Below are positions 50,421 through 59,878 of a stretch of 64,000 nucleotides of DNA, one piece after another. A program made the translations under genes and the position numbers. Within the stretch, counting starts at the first letter, position 1. The number at the start of each line of letters is the position of its first letter. The stretch comes from Bacillota bacterium (GTDB lineage Bacteria > Bacillota > Desulfotomaculia > Desulfotomaculales > Desulfallaceae): positions 1 to 64,000 of the forward strand of contig JAEXOR010000045.1 in NCBI GenBank assembly GCA_023439185.1, in the 5' to 3' direction. The notes beneath the pieces are model-generated. The model made no database searches and had not been told where the DNA came from. It was given only the letters and a program-made list of their open reading frames with translations.

Positions 50421-50449
50421 ATTATAGCATTGCTTTTATCCGGAAGTAA
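50421..50449 (-). promoter_or_regulatory. Promoter of the Moco-riboswitch operon
   Basis: On the minus strand, TGC-TATAAT is an extended -10 box (TATAAT at 50426-50421) with TTACTT 17 bp upstream (50449-50444). Initiation about 7 bp downstream of the -10 box would place the whole aptamer in the 5' leader. Confidence 0.65.
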
Positions 50450-50624
50450 ATAGGTTGTATTTATTATTATTAGTTTGTGTTTATTTATATCTAGCCGCGC
50501 AAGTGCTATAAACTACTATTTGTTATGTTATGTTTTTTTTCGTCTGCCAAACCCGATCAGCCGAGCCCTGGTGTTGGGTTATGACGGGGATAACATGGCA
50601 ATCCATGAAGAAGATTTTTAATAC

Positions 50625-50655
50625 AAAAGACACCCTTTCCTCCAGGGTGCCTTTT
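50625..50655 (-). terminator. Intrinsic terminator after the MFS gene
   Basis: AAAAGaCACCCT and AGGGTGcCTTTT form an interrupted 11-bp stem with a 7-nt loop. On the minus strand it is 23 bp after the MFS stop and ends in TCTTTT. It could also act on the plus strand. Confidence 0.7.
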
Positions 50656-50677
50656 GCAATGCCAAAAAAATTTTGTA

Positions 50678-51856
50678 TTAGCTTGCTTTGGTATCGGAGT
50701 TCTTTTCTCTGTTACTGAGGATTACATAGATTACCAGGGCCAACAGGGCTGGAAAAGCGGCAATCAGGTACATCTGGGAGTAGTCCGTCAGTTTGGAAAC
50801 AAAACCCCACAGCGTGGCCCCGATACCGATGCCCAGGTCAAAGGATGAATAAAAGGTGGCGTTGGCCGCCCCGCGCCGGTTGGGTGGTACATCGCGCACT
50901 ACCAGCGCCTGCATGCCGGGCTGCACTGAGCCGAAGCCCAGCCCGTAAATAGCGCCGGCCAGCAAGAACATCCACAACGCCTGGGCCTGGGACAGCACCA
51001 GCATGGCGGCGGCGATGCAGATAATACCAGGAATAATCACTACGTTAAAACCCCTGCGGTCAATCAGCATCCCGGACAACGGGCGGATGACGGTCAGAAA
51101 TACGGCGTATACGGTGAAAAAAACGCCGATGTTGGCGATACCCTTTTGAGCTCCGTACAGGGCGATAAAGGAAACCACCGCCCCGTAAGTGGTGGTTATA
51201 AAAAACATCACCAGCGACGGGCGCAAGGCGGACCGCTCGTATAAAGCTCCACGTTGACCAGCCCCGGCGATTTTTTCATAACGGATTACCGAGCCCAAAA
51301 AAAAGGTGGCTAGTCCGAAGGCGGCGGAAATGACAAAAAGGGTGGTAAAATCGAAGTTGCCGATGACATAAAGACCCGCCGCCGGGGCGACGGCCATGGA
51401 CAGGGTGGCCGCCAGGCCGTAATACCCCATTCCTTCTCCCAGTCTCTGTTTGGGAATCATGTCGCTGGCAATGGTGCCGCCGGCGGTACTGGCCGCGCCC
51501 CAGCCAAAGCCGTGAATGAAGCGGATGCCCAACAGTACGGCCACGGTGGGCGCCCAGTTATAGGCCAGGGATGAGAGCAGAAAAATCGCCAGGCCCGCCA
51601 GGTAAACTACTTTCCGGCCGTAAACATCCAGCGCCAGGCCGGCAAATGGTCTGATTAATACCGCCGAGACAGTGAACACGCCGATTACCAGCCCGGCCAT
51701 GGCCGCGTCTCCGCCCAGATGCTCCACGTAAACGGGCAGGGTGGGCATCAGCATTTGGAAACCAAGAAAAATGGTCAGGTTGGCCAGGCACACCAGTATA
51801 AAATCTCTGGTCCATAAGGGAAGCTTTTGGCCGGCCGATATTGTTTTTTCCGTCAC
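50678..51856 (-). CDS. MFS transporter
   Basis: The 392-residue major-facilitator protein has twelve predicted helices. The loop 2-3 motif GLALDVYGRKVVYL and its C-half counterpart GMLIDRRGFNVVI are both clear. It resembles drug/sugar-type exporters of the DHA1 kind, and the substrate is not predictable. It starts at GTG 51856 with GGAGGTAAACC directly upstream. It is divergent from malQ and ends before a good terminator. Confidence 0.9.
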   Translation of the reverse strand: MTEKTISAGQKLPLWTRDFILVCLANLTIFLGFQMLMPTLPVYVEHLGGDAAMAGLVIGVFTVSAVLIRPFAGLALDVYGRKVVYLAGLAIFLLSSLAYNWAPTVAVLLGIRFIHGFGWGAASTAGGTIASDMIPKQRLGEGMGYYGLAATLSMAVAPAAGLYVIGNFDFTTLFVISAAFGLATFFLGSVIRYEKIAGAGQRGALYERSALRPSLVMFFITTTYGAVVSFIALYGAQKGIANIGVFFTVYAVFLTVIRPLSGMLIDRRGFNVVIIPGIICIAAAMLVLSQAQALWMFLLAGAIYGLGFGSVQPGMQALVVRDVPPNRRGAANATFYSSFDLGIGIGATLWGFVSKLTDYSQMYLIAAFPALLALVIYVILSNREKNSDTKAS

Positions 51857-52019
51857 GGTTTACCTCCGGTTATAAGTTTGTAATCATTTGTTCATCAGGT
51901 TTTCCCAGGCGTTAATAATAACTATAATACTATCAGTTAATATCTTTTTAGCAAATAGGCACTTTATTGTGCTATAGTACCTTAATAGATACTCAAAACA
52001 TCCAATCCGGATTTGCCAG

Positions 52020-52063
52020 CAGGCTCAACTGCCGGCTGATATCCAATAGTTGAGTTGAGCCTG
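52020..52063. other. Inverted repeat in the MFS-malQ gap
   Basis: CAGGCTCAACT (52020-52030) and AGTTGAGCCTG (52053-52063) are perfectly complementary over 11 bp around a 22-nt loop. It lies in the 324-bp divergent gap, which otherwise shows only AT-rich promoter-like sequence and no gene. Operator, leader hairpin and old palindromic insertion are all possible. Confidence 0.6.
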
Positions 52064-52180
52064 TTGAAATACGCGCGTCCGGTGGTAAAAAATAAATAAA
52101 TTGCGCAAAATACCAGTGAAAATGAACGCCGCCATCCCGGGTGGCATAAGTATGATTACTACAGGTGGGGGCTGGCCGGC

Positions 52181-54241
52181 ATGAACGACGGGGCGAAGCG
52201 CACCCTTGCACAATTGGCCCGGCTGTACGGCATTGCAGCCGCGTACCGGGATTCCACCGGTCGCCTCCGGCAGGCGTCGTCGCACGCGCTGCTGGCTGTT
52301 TTGGGCGCTCTGGGCGCGCCGGTTTCCAGCGGCGCGGATTTGCCTGATGCGTTGCACCGGCGCAGGCTGGAGCTCTGGCGTCGCCGCTGCGACCCGGTGG
52401 CGGTCTGCCGGGCGGGAGAAAGGTCCGCCTTGGAATTGCGTCTGGAAGCAGGACGGTGTACCGGTCAAATAATTTGCCGCCTGGAAGCTGAAAATGACGA
52501 GCCGCTGCAGTGGATTTGCGAACCGGCCCGTCTGCCGGTAATAAAAACTGAAACTATCGACGGGGAGGAATATACCGCCCGGCGGCTGACCCTGCCCGGC
52601 TCCCTGCCGCCGGGCTATCACCGGCTGGTGCTCCGGTTTGCCGACGGCGGCTGTGAAACCAAGGTAATATCGGCGCCGGCCCGGGTGCATACTTTTCCCA
52701 TCGGCAGTGGGCGGTTATGGGGTGTATTTGCGCCCCTTTATGCTCTTCATTCCGGGGGAAGCTGGGCCGCCGGCAGTGTCACCGACCTGGAGGCGCTAAA
52801 CAACTGGGTCGGTTCACTGGGGGGGAAAATAACCGGTACTCTGCCGTTATTGGCCGCTTACCTGGAAGAACCCTTCGAGCCCAGCCCTTACTCGCCCGTC
52901 AGCCGGCTGTTCTGGAACGAGTTTTACCTGGACGCGGCCCTGATTCCGGAGTTGGAAAATTGCCCGCCGGCCAGGGAGTTATTAAATTCCCGGACTTTTC
53001 GGGCTGAAATTGAAACCCTGCGCCGGGCGTCCCTGGTGGATTACCGCCGGGGCATGGCTGTTAAGCGTAAGATCCTGGAACTGTTGGCGCGTTGCTGTTA
53101 CGCGGGGCAGTCCGTCAGGCTTGACGAATTGTACCGCTGGGCGGCCCAAAACCCCGCCGCGGGGGAATACGCCCGCTTCCGGGCCGCGGTAAGCCGGCAG
53201 GGCCGCACCTGGAAAAGCTGGCCAAAACGCATGCAAAACGGGGATTTGCAGCGGGGAGACTATGATCCGGATACGGAGCGTTACCACCTTTACGTGCAGT
53301 GGGTGGCGCACCGGCAGTTCGGTGAACTGGCGGCGCGGTCCCGGGCTAACGGCCCGGGACTATACCTTGATTTTCCCCTGGGCGTCCACGGGGGCGGGTA
53401 CGATGTGTGGCGCGGGCAAGAGCTGTTTGCCGTCGGGATGGACTGCGGAGCGCCGCCCGACCGGCTCAACGCCGGAGGCCAGAATTGGGAGTTTCCGCCC
53501 CTGCGACCCGACAAACTGCGGGAGCAGGGCTACCGTTACTATATTGAATGCCTGCGCCACCACATGCGGCACGCCGGCGTACTGCGCCTGGACCATGTGG
53601 CTGGCCTGCACCGGCTGTTTTGGATTCCCGCGGGCTGGCCGGCGAACGAAGGCGTTTACGTGCATTACCCGCACGAGGAGTTTTACGCCATACTGGCGCT
53701 GGAATCCCGGCGTCACCGGACCGTACTGGTGGGCGAGGATTTGGGTACCGTCCCCGGCAGCGTCCGGGCCGCCATGTCCCGGCACGGGCTCAAGGGCATG
53801 TATGTGCTGCCTTTCGAGTCCAAAAGTCCGTTCCGCAAGGGTTTGCACTCCGTGCCCGCCGGGTCCCTGGCCTGCCTGAATACGCACGATATGCCGCCTT
53901 TCGCATCCTTCTGGCGCGACAGCGAACCCGCCGACCGTACGGCCCTGGCCGGGTTCCTGCGCCGCCGGGGCTTTTTAAAAACCAGGATGGGGAGCGTCCA
54001 GGCAGTGCTCAAAGCCTGCTACAGGTACCTGGCTGCAAGCCGGGCGGGTATAGTGCTGGTCAACCTGGAGGATTTGTGGCTGGAGACGGCCCCCCAGAAT
54101 ATTCCCGGCACCGGCCGGGAAAAGCCCAACTGGCGGCGCAAGGCTCGCCGCAGCATCGAAGATTTGCACCGGCTGCCGGGCATACTGAAGACGCTGAAAG
54201 AAATCGACAGGCTCAGGAAACAAAAACGGCCTTTCCAGTAA
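52181..54241 (+). CDS. malQ: 4-alpha-glucanotransferase (amylomaltase, GH77)
   Basis: The 686-residue protein has the GH77 catalytic barrel with the nucleophile Asp in LRLDHVAGLHR, the acid/base Glu in LVGEDLGTVP and the third carboxylate in CLNTHDMPPFA. GLYLDFPLGVHGGGYDVW is another family signature. The N-terminal 180 residues form the extra beta-domain of long-type (E. coli-like) MalQ enzymes. It transfers alpha-1,4-glucan chains between acceptors in glycogen or maltodextrin metabolism. It ends 50 bp before the GH57 gene, so the two form a glucan operon. Confidence 0.93.
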   Translation: MNDGAKRTLAQLARLYGIAAAYRDSTGRLRQASSHALLAVLGALGAPVSSGADLPDALHRRRLELWRRRCDPVAVCRAGERSALELRLEAGRCTGQIICRLEAENDEPLQWICEPARLPVIKTETIDGEEYTARRLTLPGSLPPGYHRLVLRFADGGCETKVISAPARVHTFPIGSGRLWGVFAPLYALHSGGSWAAGSVTDLEALNNWVGSLGGKITGTLPLLAAYLEEPFEPSPYSPVSRLFWNEFYLDAALIPELENCPPARELLNSRTFRAEIETLRRASLVDYRRGMAVKRKILELLARCCYAGQSVRLDELYRWAAQNPAAGEYARFRAAVSRQGRTWKSWPKRMQNGDLQRGDYDPDTERYHLYVQWVAHRQFGELAARSRANGPGLYLDFPLGVHGGGYDVWRGQELFAVGMDCGAPPDRLNAGGQNWEFPPLRPDKLREQGYRYYIECLRHHMRHAGVLRLDHVAGLHRLFWIPAGWPANEGVYVHYPHEEFYAILALESRRHRTVLVGEDLGTVPGSVRAAMSRHGLKGMYVLPFESKSPFRKGLHSVPAGSLACLNTHDMPPFASFWRDSEPADRTALAGFLRRRGFLKTRMGSVQAVLKACYRYLAASRAGIVLVNLEDLWLETAPQNIPGTGREKPNWRRKARRSIEDLHRLPGILKTLKEIDRLRKQKRPFQ

Positions 54242-54291
54242 GCTGCAAATAGAAAAGCGATTTGCCGGTGGGCAAAGGAGGATACAACTCT

Positions 54292-56727
54292 TTGGAGCGT
54301 TATCTGTGCATACATGGCCACTTTTACCAGCCGCCGCGGGAAAACCCGTGGCTGGAAGCAGTGGAACTGCAGGATTCAGCCCATCCCTACCATGACTGGA
54401 ACGAGCGGATCACCGCCGAGTGCTACGCGCCCAACACCGCCGCGCGCATCCTGAATGAGGAAGGCTTAATCAGGGATATTGTCAACAATTACAGCAAAAT
54501 AAGCTATAATTTCGGCCCCACACTGCTGGACTGGCTGGAATCAAACGACCCGGAAGTATACCGGGCGGTGATTGAATCGGATCGGGAAAGCATGAATCGT
54601 TTTTCCGGGCACGGTTCTGCCTTCGCCCAAGCCTACAACCATATGATCATGCCCCTGGCCAATCGGCATGATAAATACACTCAGGTATACTGGGGCATCA
54701 GGGACTTCGAAACCAGGTTCGGCCGCCAGCCGGCGGGCATGTGGCTGCCGGAAACCGCCGTGGACCTGGAGACGCTGGATATCATGGCCGAACTGGAGAT
54801 TAAATTCACCGTCCTGACCCAGTACCAGGCCCGGCGGGTGCGTCCGCTTACAGGCGGCCACTGGCATGAGATCGGCCCCGGAGGCATCGACCCCACCATG
54901 TGCTACCGTCTTAATTTGCCGGACTCCGGCCGGTCCATCAATATTTTCTTTTACAACGGCCCCATCTCCCAGGCCGTGGCTTTTGAAAAACTGCTTGACA
55001 ACGGCGACCGTTTTGCGCACCGGCTGATGGGCGGTTTTCATGACCACCCGGGCCGGCCGCAATTGGTCAACATTGCCACCGACGGCGAGACATACGGCCA
55101 TCATCACCGGCATGGTCAAATGGCGCTGGCCTACGCCTTGCAATATATCGAATCCCATAAACTGGCGCGTATAACCAATTACAGCGAGTTCATGGCTCTG
55201 CACCCGCCCACCCACGAGGTGGAGATCCGGGAAAACACATCCTGGAGCTGCGCCCACGGGGTGGACCGTTGGCAGAGGGACTGCGGCTGCGGCACCGGTC
55301 TGCATGCCGGCTGGAACCAGGCCTGGCGCTCGCCGCTGCGTAAATCGCTGGACTGGCTGCGGGATACCCTGGCGCCCGAATACGAGAAACTGGCCGTACG
55401 GTTTTTAAAAGACCCCTGGCAGGCGCGCAACGAATATATCGACGTGGTGTTGGACCGCTCCCCGGAAAGTCTGGACCGGTTTTTGGAAGCCCAGGCCGTC
55501 CGGCCGCTGAACGAAAATGAGATTGTCATCACCCTCAAGCTGCTGGAGATGCAGCGCCACGCCATGCTGATGTACACCAGTTGCGGCTGGTTTTTCGACG
55601 ACATTTCGGGTATCGAAACAGTCCAGGTGCTCCAGTACGCCGGACGCGTGATCCAGTTGGCCCGGGACCTGTTTGACTTCGACCCGGAAACGCCTTTTTT
55701 GGCCATACTGGAAGAGGCCTGCAGTAATAAACCCGGGTGCGAAAGCGGAGCCCGGATTTACAGGGAGCAGGTCACCCCGTCCATGGTGGGCCTGTCCAAG
55801 GTGGGAGCCCATTACGCCATCAGCTCATTATTCAACAACTACGGCCAAGACAGCACCATCTTTTGCCACACGGTGGATCGTGTAACCAGCCGGCTGTTTG
55901 AAGCGGGCAATTCAAAACTGGTGGTGGGGCAGGCCCTGGTGTCGTCGAACATCACCCTGGAGTCCACCATCATCAGCTACGGGGTGATTTATTTCGGGTA
56001 TCACAATGTCAGCGGCGGCGTCAGGGAATCTGCGGACAAAGATGAGTATAAGTCCATGGAACGGCGGGTCGGCGAAACCTTTAACCGGGCTGATTTTCCC
56101 GGTGTGATCAATCTGCTGAACCAGTTCTTTAAAGAGGGCATGATTTTTTCCCTGAAGCATCTTTTCCGGGATCAACAGCGCGATATTCTGAACCGGATCC
56201 TGGACTCCACCCTGGCGGAACTGGAGGAGGATTACAGGAAAATATACGAACGCCATGCTTCATTGATGCTGTTCCTGAAGGATTTGACCATCCCACTGCC
56301 CCAGGCCATGATTTGCGCGGCCGACTTCTACCTGAACACCGCCATTCGCCATACATTTGCCCGGGACGTGCTGAACCAGGATAAAATAAACAACCTTTTA
56401 AAAGAAGCGGAAGCTCTGGGTATTAAACTGGAAAAGGAGGGTCTAAGCTATGTGCTGTCAAAAGCCATGGTCAGGGCGGCAGTGGATTTGCAAGCCGATC
56501 CCGATGATTTAACCAGGCTGGAAGAACTGCTGGCCATGACCGGCTTGGTCCGGTCGCTGCCTTTTTTCGTAGATTTGTGGAAAGTGCAGAATATTTACTA
56601 CCGCCTGATGCAAAGCGTGTACCCGGATTACCGGCATAAAGCCGGCCAGGGCGATCAAAACGCCCGCGTTTGGGTGGGTCGGTTTGACGCCCTGGGTAAA
56701 AAACTGCAGATTGCGCGGGATTCCTAA
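54292..56727 (+). CDS. GH57 family glycoside hydrolase with DUF3536 region
   Basis: The 811-residue protein begins MERYLCIHGHFYQPPRENPW, the standard GH57 opening. The motif FGRQPAGMWLPETAVD holds the family nucleophile region, and NIATDGETYGHHHRHGQMAL holds the acid/base and zinc-like cluster. The C-terminal 450 residues match DUF3536. GH57 enzymes are alpha-amylases, 4-alpha-glucanotransferases or branching enzymes; this subtype is uncharacterised. The start is TTG 54292, 8 nt after AAAGGAGG; earlier in-frame codons lie upstream of that site. It overlaps the convergent sulfite-reductase-like gene by 4 bp. Confidence 0.9.
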   Translation: MERYLCIHGHFYQPPRENPWLEAVELQDSAHPYHDWNERITAECYAPNTAARILNEEGLIRDIVNNYSKISYNFGPTLLDWLESNDPEVYRAVIESDRESMNRFSGHGSAFAQAYNHMIMPLANRHDKYTQVYWGIRDFETRFGRQPAGMWLPETAVDLETLDIMAELEIKFTVLTQYQARRVRPLTGGHWHEIGPGGIDPTMCYRLNLPDSGRSINIFFYNGPISQAVAFEKLLDNGDRFAHRLMGGFHDHPGRPQLVNIATDGETYGHHHRHGQMALAYALQYIESHKLARITNYSEFMALHPPTHEVEIRENTSWSCAHGVDRWQRDCGCGTGLHAGWNQAWRSPLRKSLDWLRDTLAPEYEKLAVRFLKDPWQARNEYIDVVLDRSPESLDRFLEAQAVRPLNENEIVITLKLLEMQRHAMLMYTSCGWFFDDISGIETVQVLQYAGRVIQLARDLFDFDPETPFLAILEEACSNKPGCESGARIYREQVTPSMVGLSKVGAHYAISSLFNNYGQDSTIFCHTVDRVTSRLFEAGNSKLVVGQALVSSNITLESTIISYGVIYFGYHNVSGGVRESADKDEYKSMERRVGETFNRADFPGVINLLNQFFKEGMIFSLKHLFRDQQRDILNRILDSTLAELEEDYRKIYERHASLMLFLKDLTIPLPQAMICAADFYLNTAIRHTFARDVLNQDKINNLLKEAEALGIKLEKEGLSYVLSKAMVRAAVDLQADPDDLTRLEELLAMTGLVRSLPFFVDLWKVQNIYYRLMQSVYPDYRHKAGQGDQNARVWVGRFDALGKKLQIARDS

Positions 56728-57386
56728 AGGACTGCTTTTTTGAATTCCTCGATGCCGATCCGTTCGATGAACCTGGCGGTGCGTTCCCGTTTGTTGGCGT
56801 TGGCGGCATAATAATCAAAACACTTTTTGGCCAGGGCCACCACTTCATCGCTGCTCAGTTCCTCGGCTATCACATCGCCTATCCTGGGTTTCCGCCCGGA
56901 ATTACCGCCGAAGGAAACCGTCCAGCCCGACTTTTTACCGAAGACGCCAAAATCTCTGACCAGGCCTTCGGCGCAGTTGTTCGGGCAGCCCGAAACGCCT
57001 ATCTTGGCCTTGGCCGGCAAATCCAAAGCGCCCACGAATAATTTCTCCAATTCACCGCCCAGTCCAAGGGAGTCCTGGATACCGAGTTTACATACCGCAG
57101 TGCCGGGGCAGGCCTGCACGTAATGTACACACAACTCCACCGCCGGGCCCACGTCCAGGCCCAGGTCTTCCCATACCCGGTCCACTGTTTCAGGCGCCAT
57201 GCCCACCAGGGCCAGCCGGTGGCCCGAGGTAATCTTGATGATCGGTATTTCATATTTGCGGGCGGTATGGACAATGTTTTCCAATATATCGGGGGTAACC
57301 AATCCCATGGGTGTCCGGGGTACAATGGCAAAGGTCTTTTTGTCCCGCTGGATAAACGCGCCTTTAGGGGTTACAGTTTCGGACAT
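56724..57386 (-). CDS. Small siroheme/4Fe-4S sulfite reductase-like protein
   Basis: The 220-residue protein contains a ferredoxin-like half-domain and the siroheme-[4Fe-4S] cysteine pattern C-x5-C (ACPGTAVCK) plus C-x3-C (GCPNNCAEG). It is far shorter than dissimilatory or assimilatory sulfite reductases and resembles the small single-subunit anaerobic sulfite/nitrite reductase-like (alSir/DUF-type) proteins of anaerobes. It may be an assimilatory reductase or a siroheme-binding electron carrier. No partner gene is adjacent, so its physiological role is open. Confidence 0.87.
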   Translation of the reverse strand: MSETVTPKGAFIQRDKKTFAIVPRTPMGLVTPDILENIVHTARKYEIPIIKITSGHRLALVGMAPETVDRVWEDLGLDVGPAVELCVHYVQACPGTAVCKLGIQDSLGLGGELEKLFVGALDLPAKAKIGVSGCPNNCAEGLVRDFGVFGKKSGWTVSFGGNSGRKPRIGDVIAEELSSDEVVALAKKCFDYYAANANKRERTARFIERIGIEEFKKAVL

Positions 57387-57515
57387 TTTAACACTTCCTT
57401 TCCAAATATCGTGAACTGATAGAATTAGCTACGACAATTATGTTCAACATATTACGGCTTTTCCCTGCTTTGATATAATAATGATAAGAAAAACAAAAGA
57501 GTTGGTGATGCGCTG

Positions 57516-58949
57516 ATGGACCTGAACGTCCGGCAGATGGCGGCGATACTGGAGGATGTGGATATGCCGTCGTCGGCTGAGTTTTTTTACCGCCTGGCCC
57601 GGTTTGTGGCTGTGTTGCGCAGTTTGGGTTTGAACACCGGTACGTCTGAATTGAATGACGCCGCCCGGGCGCTGGCCGTGGTGGATATGCTGGACAGGGA
57701 ACAATTCCGTCTGGCCTTGCGGGCCACCATGGTTAAAAAACAACGGGATGCCAGGGTCTTCGATCTGGCCTTCGAGAGATTTTTCGCGCCCGATGAGGTG
57801 CAGGAACAGCTCCGCCGCCGGGAAGATGAAGCGGCCCGGGAACGTGAAATGGTTATGGAGCAGTCCCGGGCTGAAATCCGGGAGGGGGTGGCCCAAAGCG
57901 GCGGTGACTGGGCCGGGGGGGCCAACGAACATCTGAACCTTACTTCGGAACAACTGGAAACATACTCCCGGCTGCCGGAGGGCGAAAAGGACCGGATCCG
58001 TAACCTGCTGGAAAAATACCGGGGCAACCCGGTTAACGATCCGTCAGGCCTGATTGCCCAGGTGGTTGAAGCGTCGCTGGAGTACTGGCGTTATCATCTG
58101 AAACGGCGGGTAGCGGAAAACCATTCCCACCGCCGGGCGCCGGAGACGAATTTCAGCGGGGATCAGGTGGTTGACCGGGTAGTCCGCTCGGTGGCCCGGG
58201 ACTTGGCGGAAGAGCCGGAGGAATCGCTGCTGGAAAAGGACATGCTGGCCATCAAGGAGCAGGAAATGCCCGCGGTGACGGTGCTATTGCGCAAAATGGC
58301 CCGGCGGCTGGCCACCGGCCTTTCCCGCCGTTATCGGGGCAGCCGTAAAAAGCAGTCCATCGACATCCGGCGCACCGTGCGGGGCAGTGTGCGGTATGGC
58401 GGACTTCCCTTGCGTCTGCATTACCGGGGCCGGCGGGTGCAAAAACCCCGACTGATTCTGGTGTGCGACGTGTCCGCCTCCATGGCGTCTTACGCCCGGT
58501 TGGTCATCCAGTTTGTGTACGGCCTTTCCGATGTGGTGCGGGATATCGAAACATTCATCTTTTCCGAGGACCTGGAGTGTATCACTCCTAAGTTGCGCCG
58601 GCGTAAGGGTTTTGCCGCCACCATGGCGGCGGTGATGGCGGAAAGCGCCCAGTGGGGCAGGACCACCAACCTGGCGGCAGCGCTGCGCACCCTGGTTGAG
58701 GACTACAACCAAATGTTGACCCGCAACAGTTATCTGATTATCGTCAGCGATACCAAAACCATGGAACCGGAAAACGCGCTAACGCTGGTGGGTTATATCA
58801 GACGGCGGGTAAAAGGGGTGCTGTGGCTGAATACGCTGCCCCGCAGTCAATGGCAGGGAGTGCGGACCGTGGGCTTATTCAAAGGGGGGGTGCGCATGCT
58901 GGAGAGCAATACCCTGGCCCAGTTGGAAAGATCAATGCGGATTATTTAA
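57516..58949 (+). CDS. VWA domain protein, CoxE family
   Basis: The 477-residue protein has an N-terminal helical region (about 1-250, with a charged coil at 85-130) and a C-terminal von Willebrand A domain. The MIDAS is intact: DVSASMASYAR, then the Thr in GRTTNLAAAL and the Asp in IVSDTKT. CoxE-type proteins pair with MoxR AAA+ ATPases to assemble metal cofactors, as in CO dehydrogenase maturation. No MoxR gene is in the adjacent sequence, which is unusual. A TATAAT lies at 57474-57479. The ribosome binding site is weak (TTGGTGATG). Confidence 0.88.
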   Translation: MDLNVRQMAAILEDVDMPSSAEFFYRLARFVAVLRSLGLNTGTSELNDAARALAVVDMLDREQFRLALRATMVKKQRDARVFDLAFERFFAPDEVQEQLRRREDEAAREREMVMEQSRAEIREGVAQSGGDWAGGANEHLNLTSEQLETYSRLPEGEKDRIRNLLEKYRGNPVNDPSGLIAQVVEASLEYWRYHLKRRVAENHSHRRAPETNFSGDQVVDRVVRSVARDLAEEPEESLLEKDMLAIKEQEMPAVTVLLRKMARRLATGLSRRYRGSRKKQSIDIRRTVRGSVRYGGLPLRLHYRGRRVQKPRLILVCDVSASMASYARLVIQFVYGLSDVVRDIETFIFSEDLECITPKLRRRKGFAATMAAVMAESAQWGRTTNLAAALRTLVEDYNQMLTRNSYLIIVSDTKTMEPENALTLVGYIRRRVKGVLWLNTLPRSQWQGVRTVGLFKGGVRMLESNTLAQLERSMRII

Positions 58950-59106
58950 CCCTTGGGAGCCGTTGTTAAAATTAACCATAAGCGTAATTAATACTGACCC
59001 CTGAAATATGACTCATCAATTTTTTGGTAGTCTGAAGAATCCGGCGTAAAATGCGAGTTGTTATGCAATAGTGGTGTGTTGCGTGGTAATTACGATAAAA
59101 TTATGT

Positions 59107-59112
59107 TATAAT
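59107..59112 (+). promoter_or_regulatory. Candidate -10 box of the DUF1538 operon
   Basis: A perfect TATAAT lies 74 bp before the first DUF1538 start. The hexamer 17 bp upstream (TGGTAA) is a poor -35 box. No other feature was seen in the 58950-59185 gap. Confidence 0.4.
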
Positions 59113-59185
59113 AGTAATGATATGGTGTAGTGTTTGCTTGACTGGTGTGATTTGCTTGTTGTTTATTTGAACAAGGAGGTTGTAG

Positions 59186-59878
59186 ATGGAAGATATTAAA
59201 GACATTGCTAAGGAAATTTTCCAGGCTATATTGCCCATTACTGTGCTGGTAGTTGTTTTTCAATTGATCCTATTTAAAGAACCGGGCTTAATGATTGCTC
59301 AGTTTATTATCGGTGTTTTGATGGTTAGTGTTGGTTTGGGGTTGTTTCTCCTTGGAGTAAAGGTGGGATTGCTGCCTTTGGGGGAAATAATCGGTTCGGA
59401 ATTGCCGCAGCGCGGTTCTATCTGGCTGTTAATATTATTTGCTTTATTCCTTGGTGTTGCCATAGCGGTGGCCGAGCCAAATGTAAGGGTTTTAGCTTCT
59501 CAGATAGATATGACTTCGGGTGGCGAGGTATCAAAGAATATTTTAATTACTTTTGTTGCCCTTGGCGTAGGTGTTTTTTTAGCCATAGCCGTGGCCAGAG
59601 TGCTGCTTGGTATTCCCATAATCTATATTTTAATCACCGGATACCTTCTGCTATTTGTTTTATCCGCTTTTGTTCCCCCTCAGTTTTTGCCTATTTCCTT
59701 TGATTCCGGTGGGGTGGCGACGGGAGCCTTGACAGTTCCCTTCATCCTGGCTATAGGCGTTGGCCTGGCGTCTGTTCTGAGCGGTAAGAGTACTATGGGC
59801 GATAGTTTCGGCTATCTGGCCGTGGCAACAATCGGCCCGATTTTGGCCGTTATGCTTCTGGGGGTGATTTATGCGTGA
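59186..59878 (+). CDS. DUF1538 membrane protein, subunit 1
   Basis: The 230-residue membrane protein has about seven helices and the DUF1538 signatures SVGLGLFLLGVKVGLLPLG and VAEPNVRVLASQI, with SFDSGGVATGALTVPFIL near the end. Paired DUF1538 proteins (UmpA/UmpB) have been reported to act together as Na+(K+)/H+ antiporters. AACAAGGAGG precedes the ATG. The second DUF1538 gene overlaps it by 4 bp, consistent with a heteromeric complex. Confidence 0.88.
   Translation: MEDIKDIAKEIFQAILPITVLVVVFQLILFKEPGLMIAQFIIGVLMVSVGLGLFLLGVKVGLLPLGEIIGSELPQRGSIWLLILFALFLGVAIAVAEPNVRVLASQIDMTSGGEVSKNILITFVALGVGVFLAIAVARVLLGIPIIYILITGYLLLFVLSAFVPPQFLPISFDSGGVATGALTVPFILAIGVGLASVLSGKSTMGDSFGYLAVATIGPILAVMLLGVIYA

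Noticed and set aside
52717..54252. Long alternative-frame ORFs over malQ, on both strands
   Set aside because: They overlap a complete GH77 gene with all catalytic residues and show no domain pattern.
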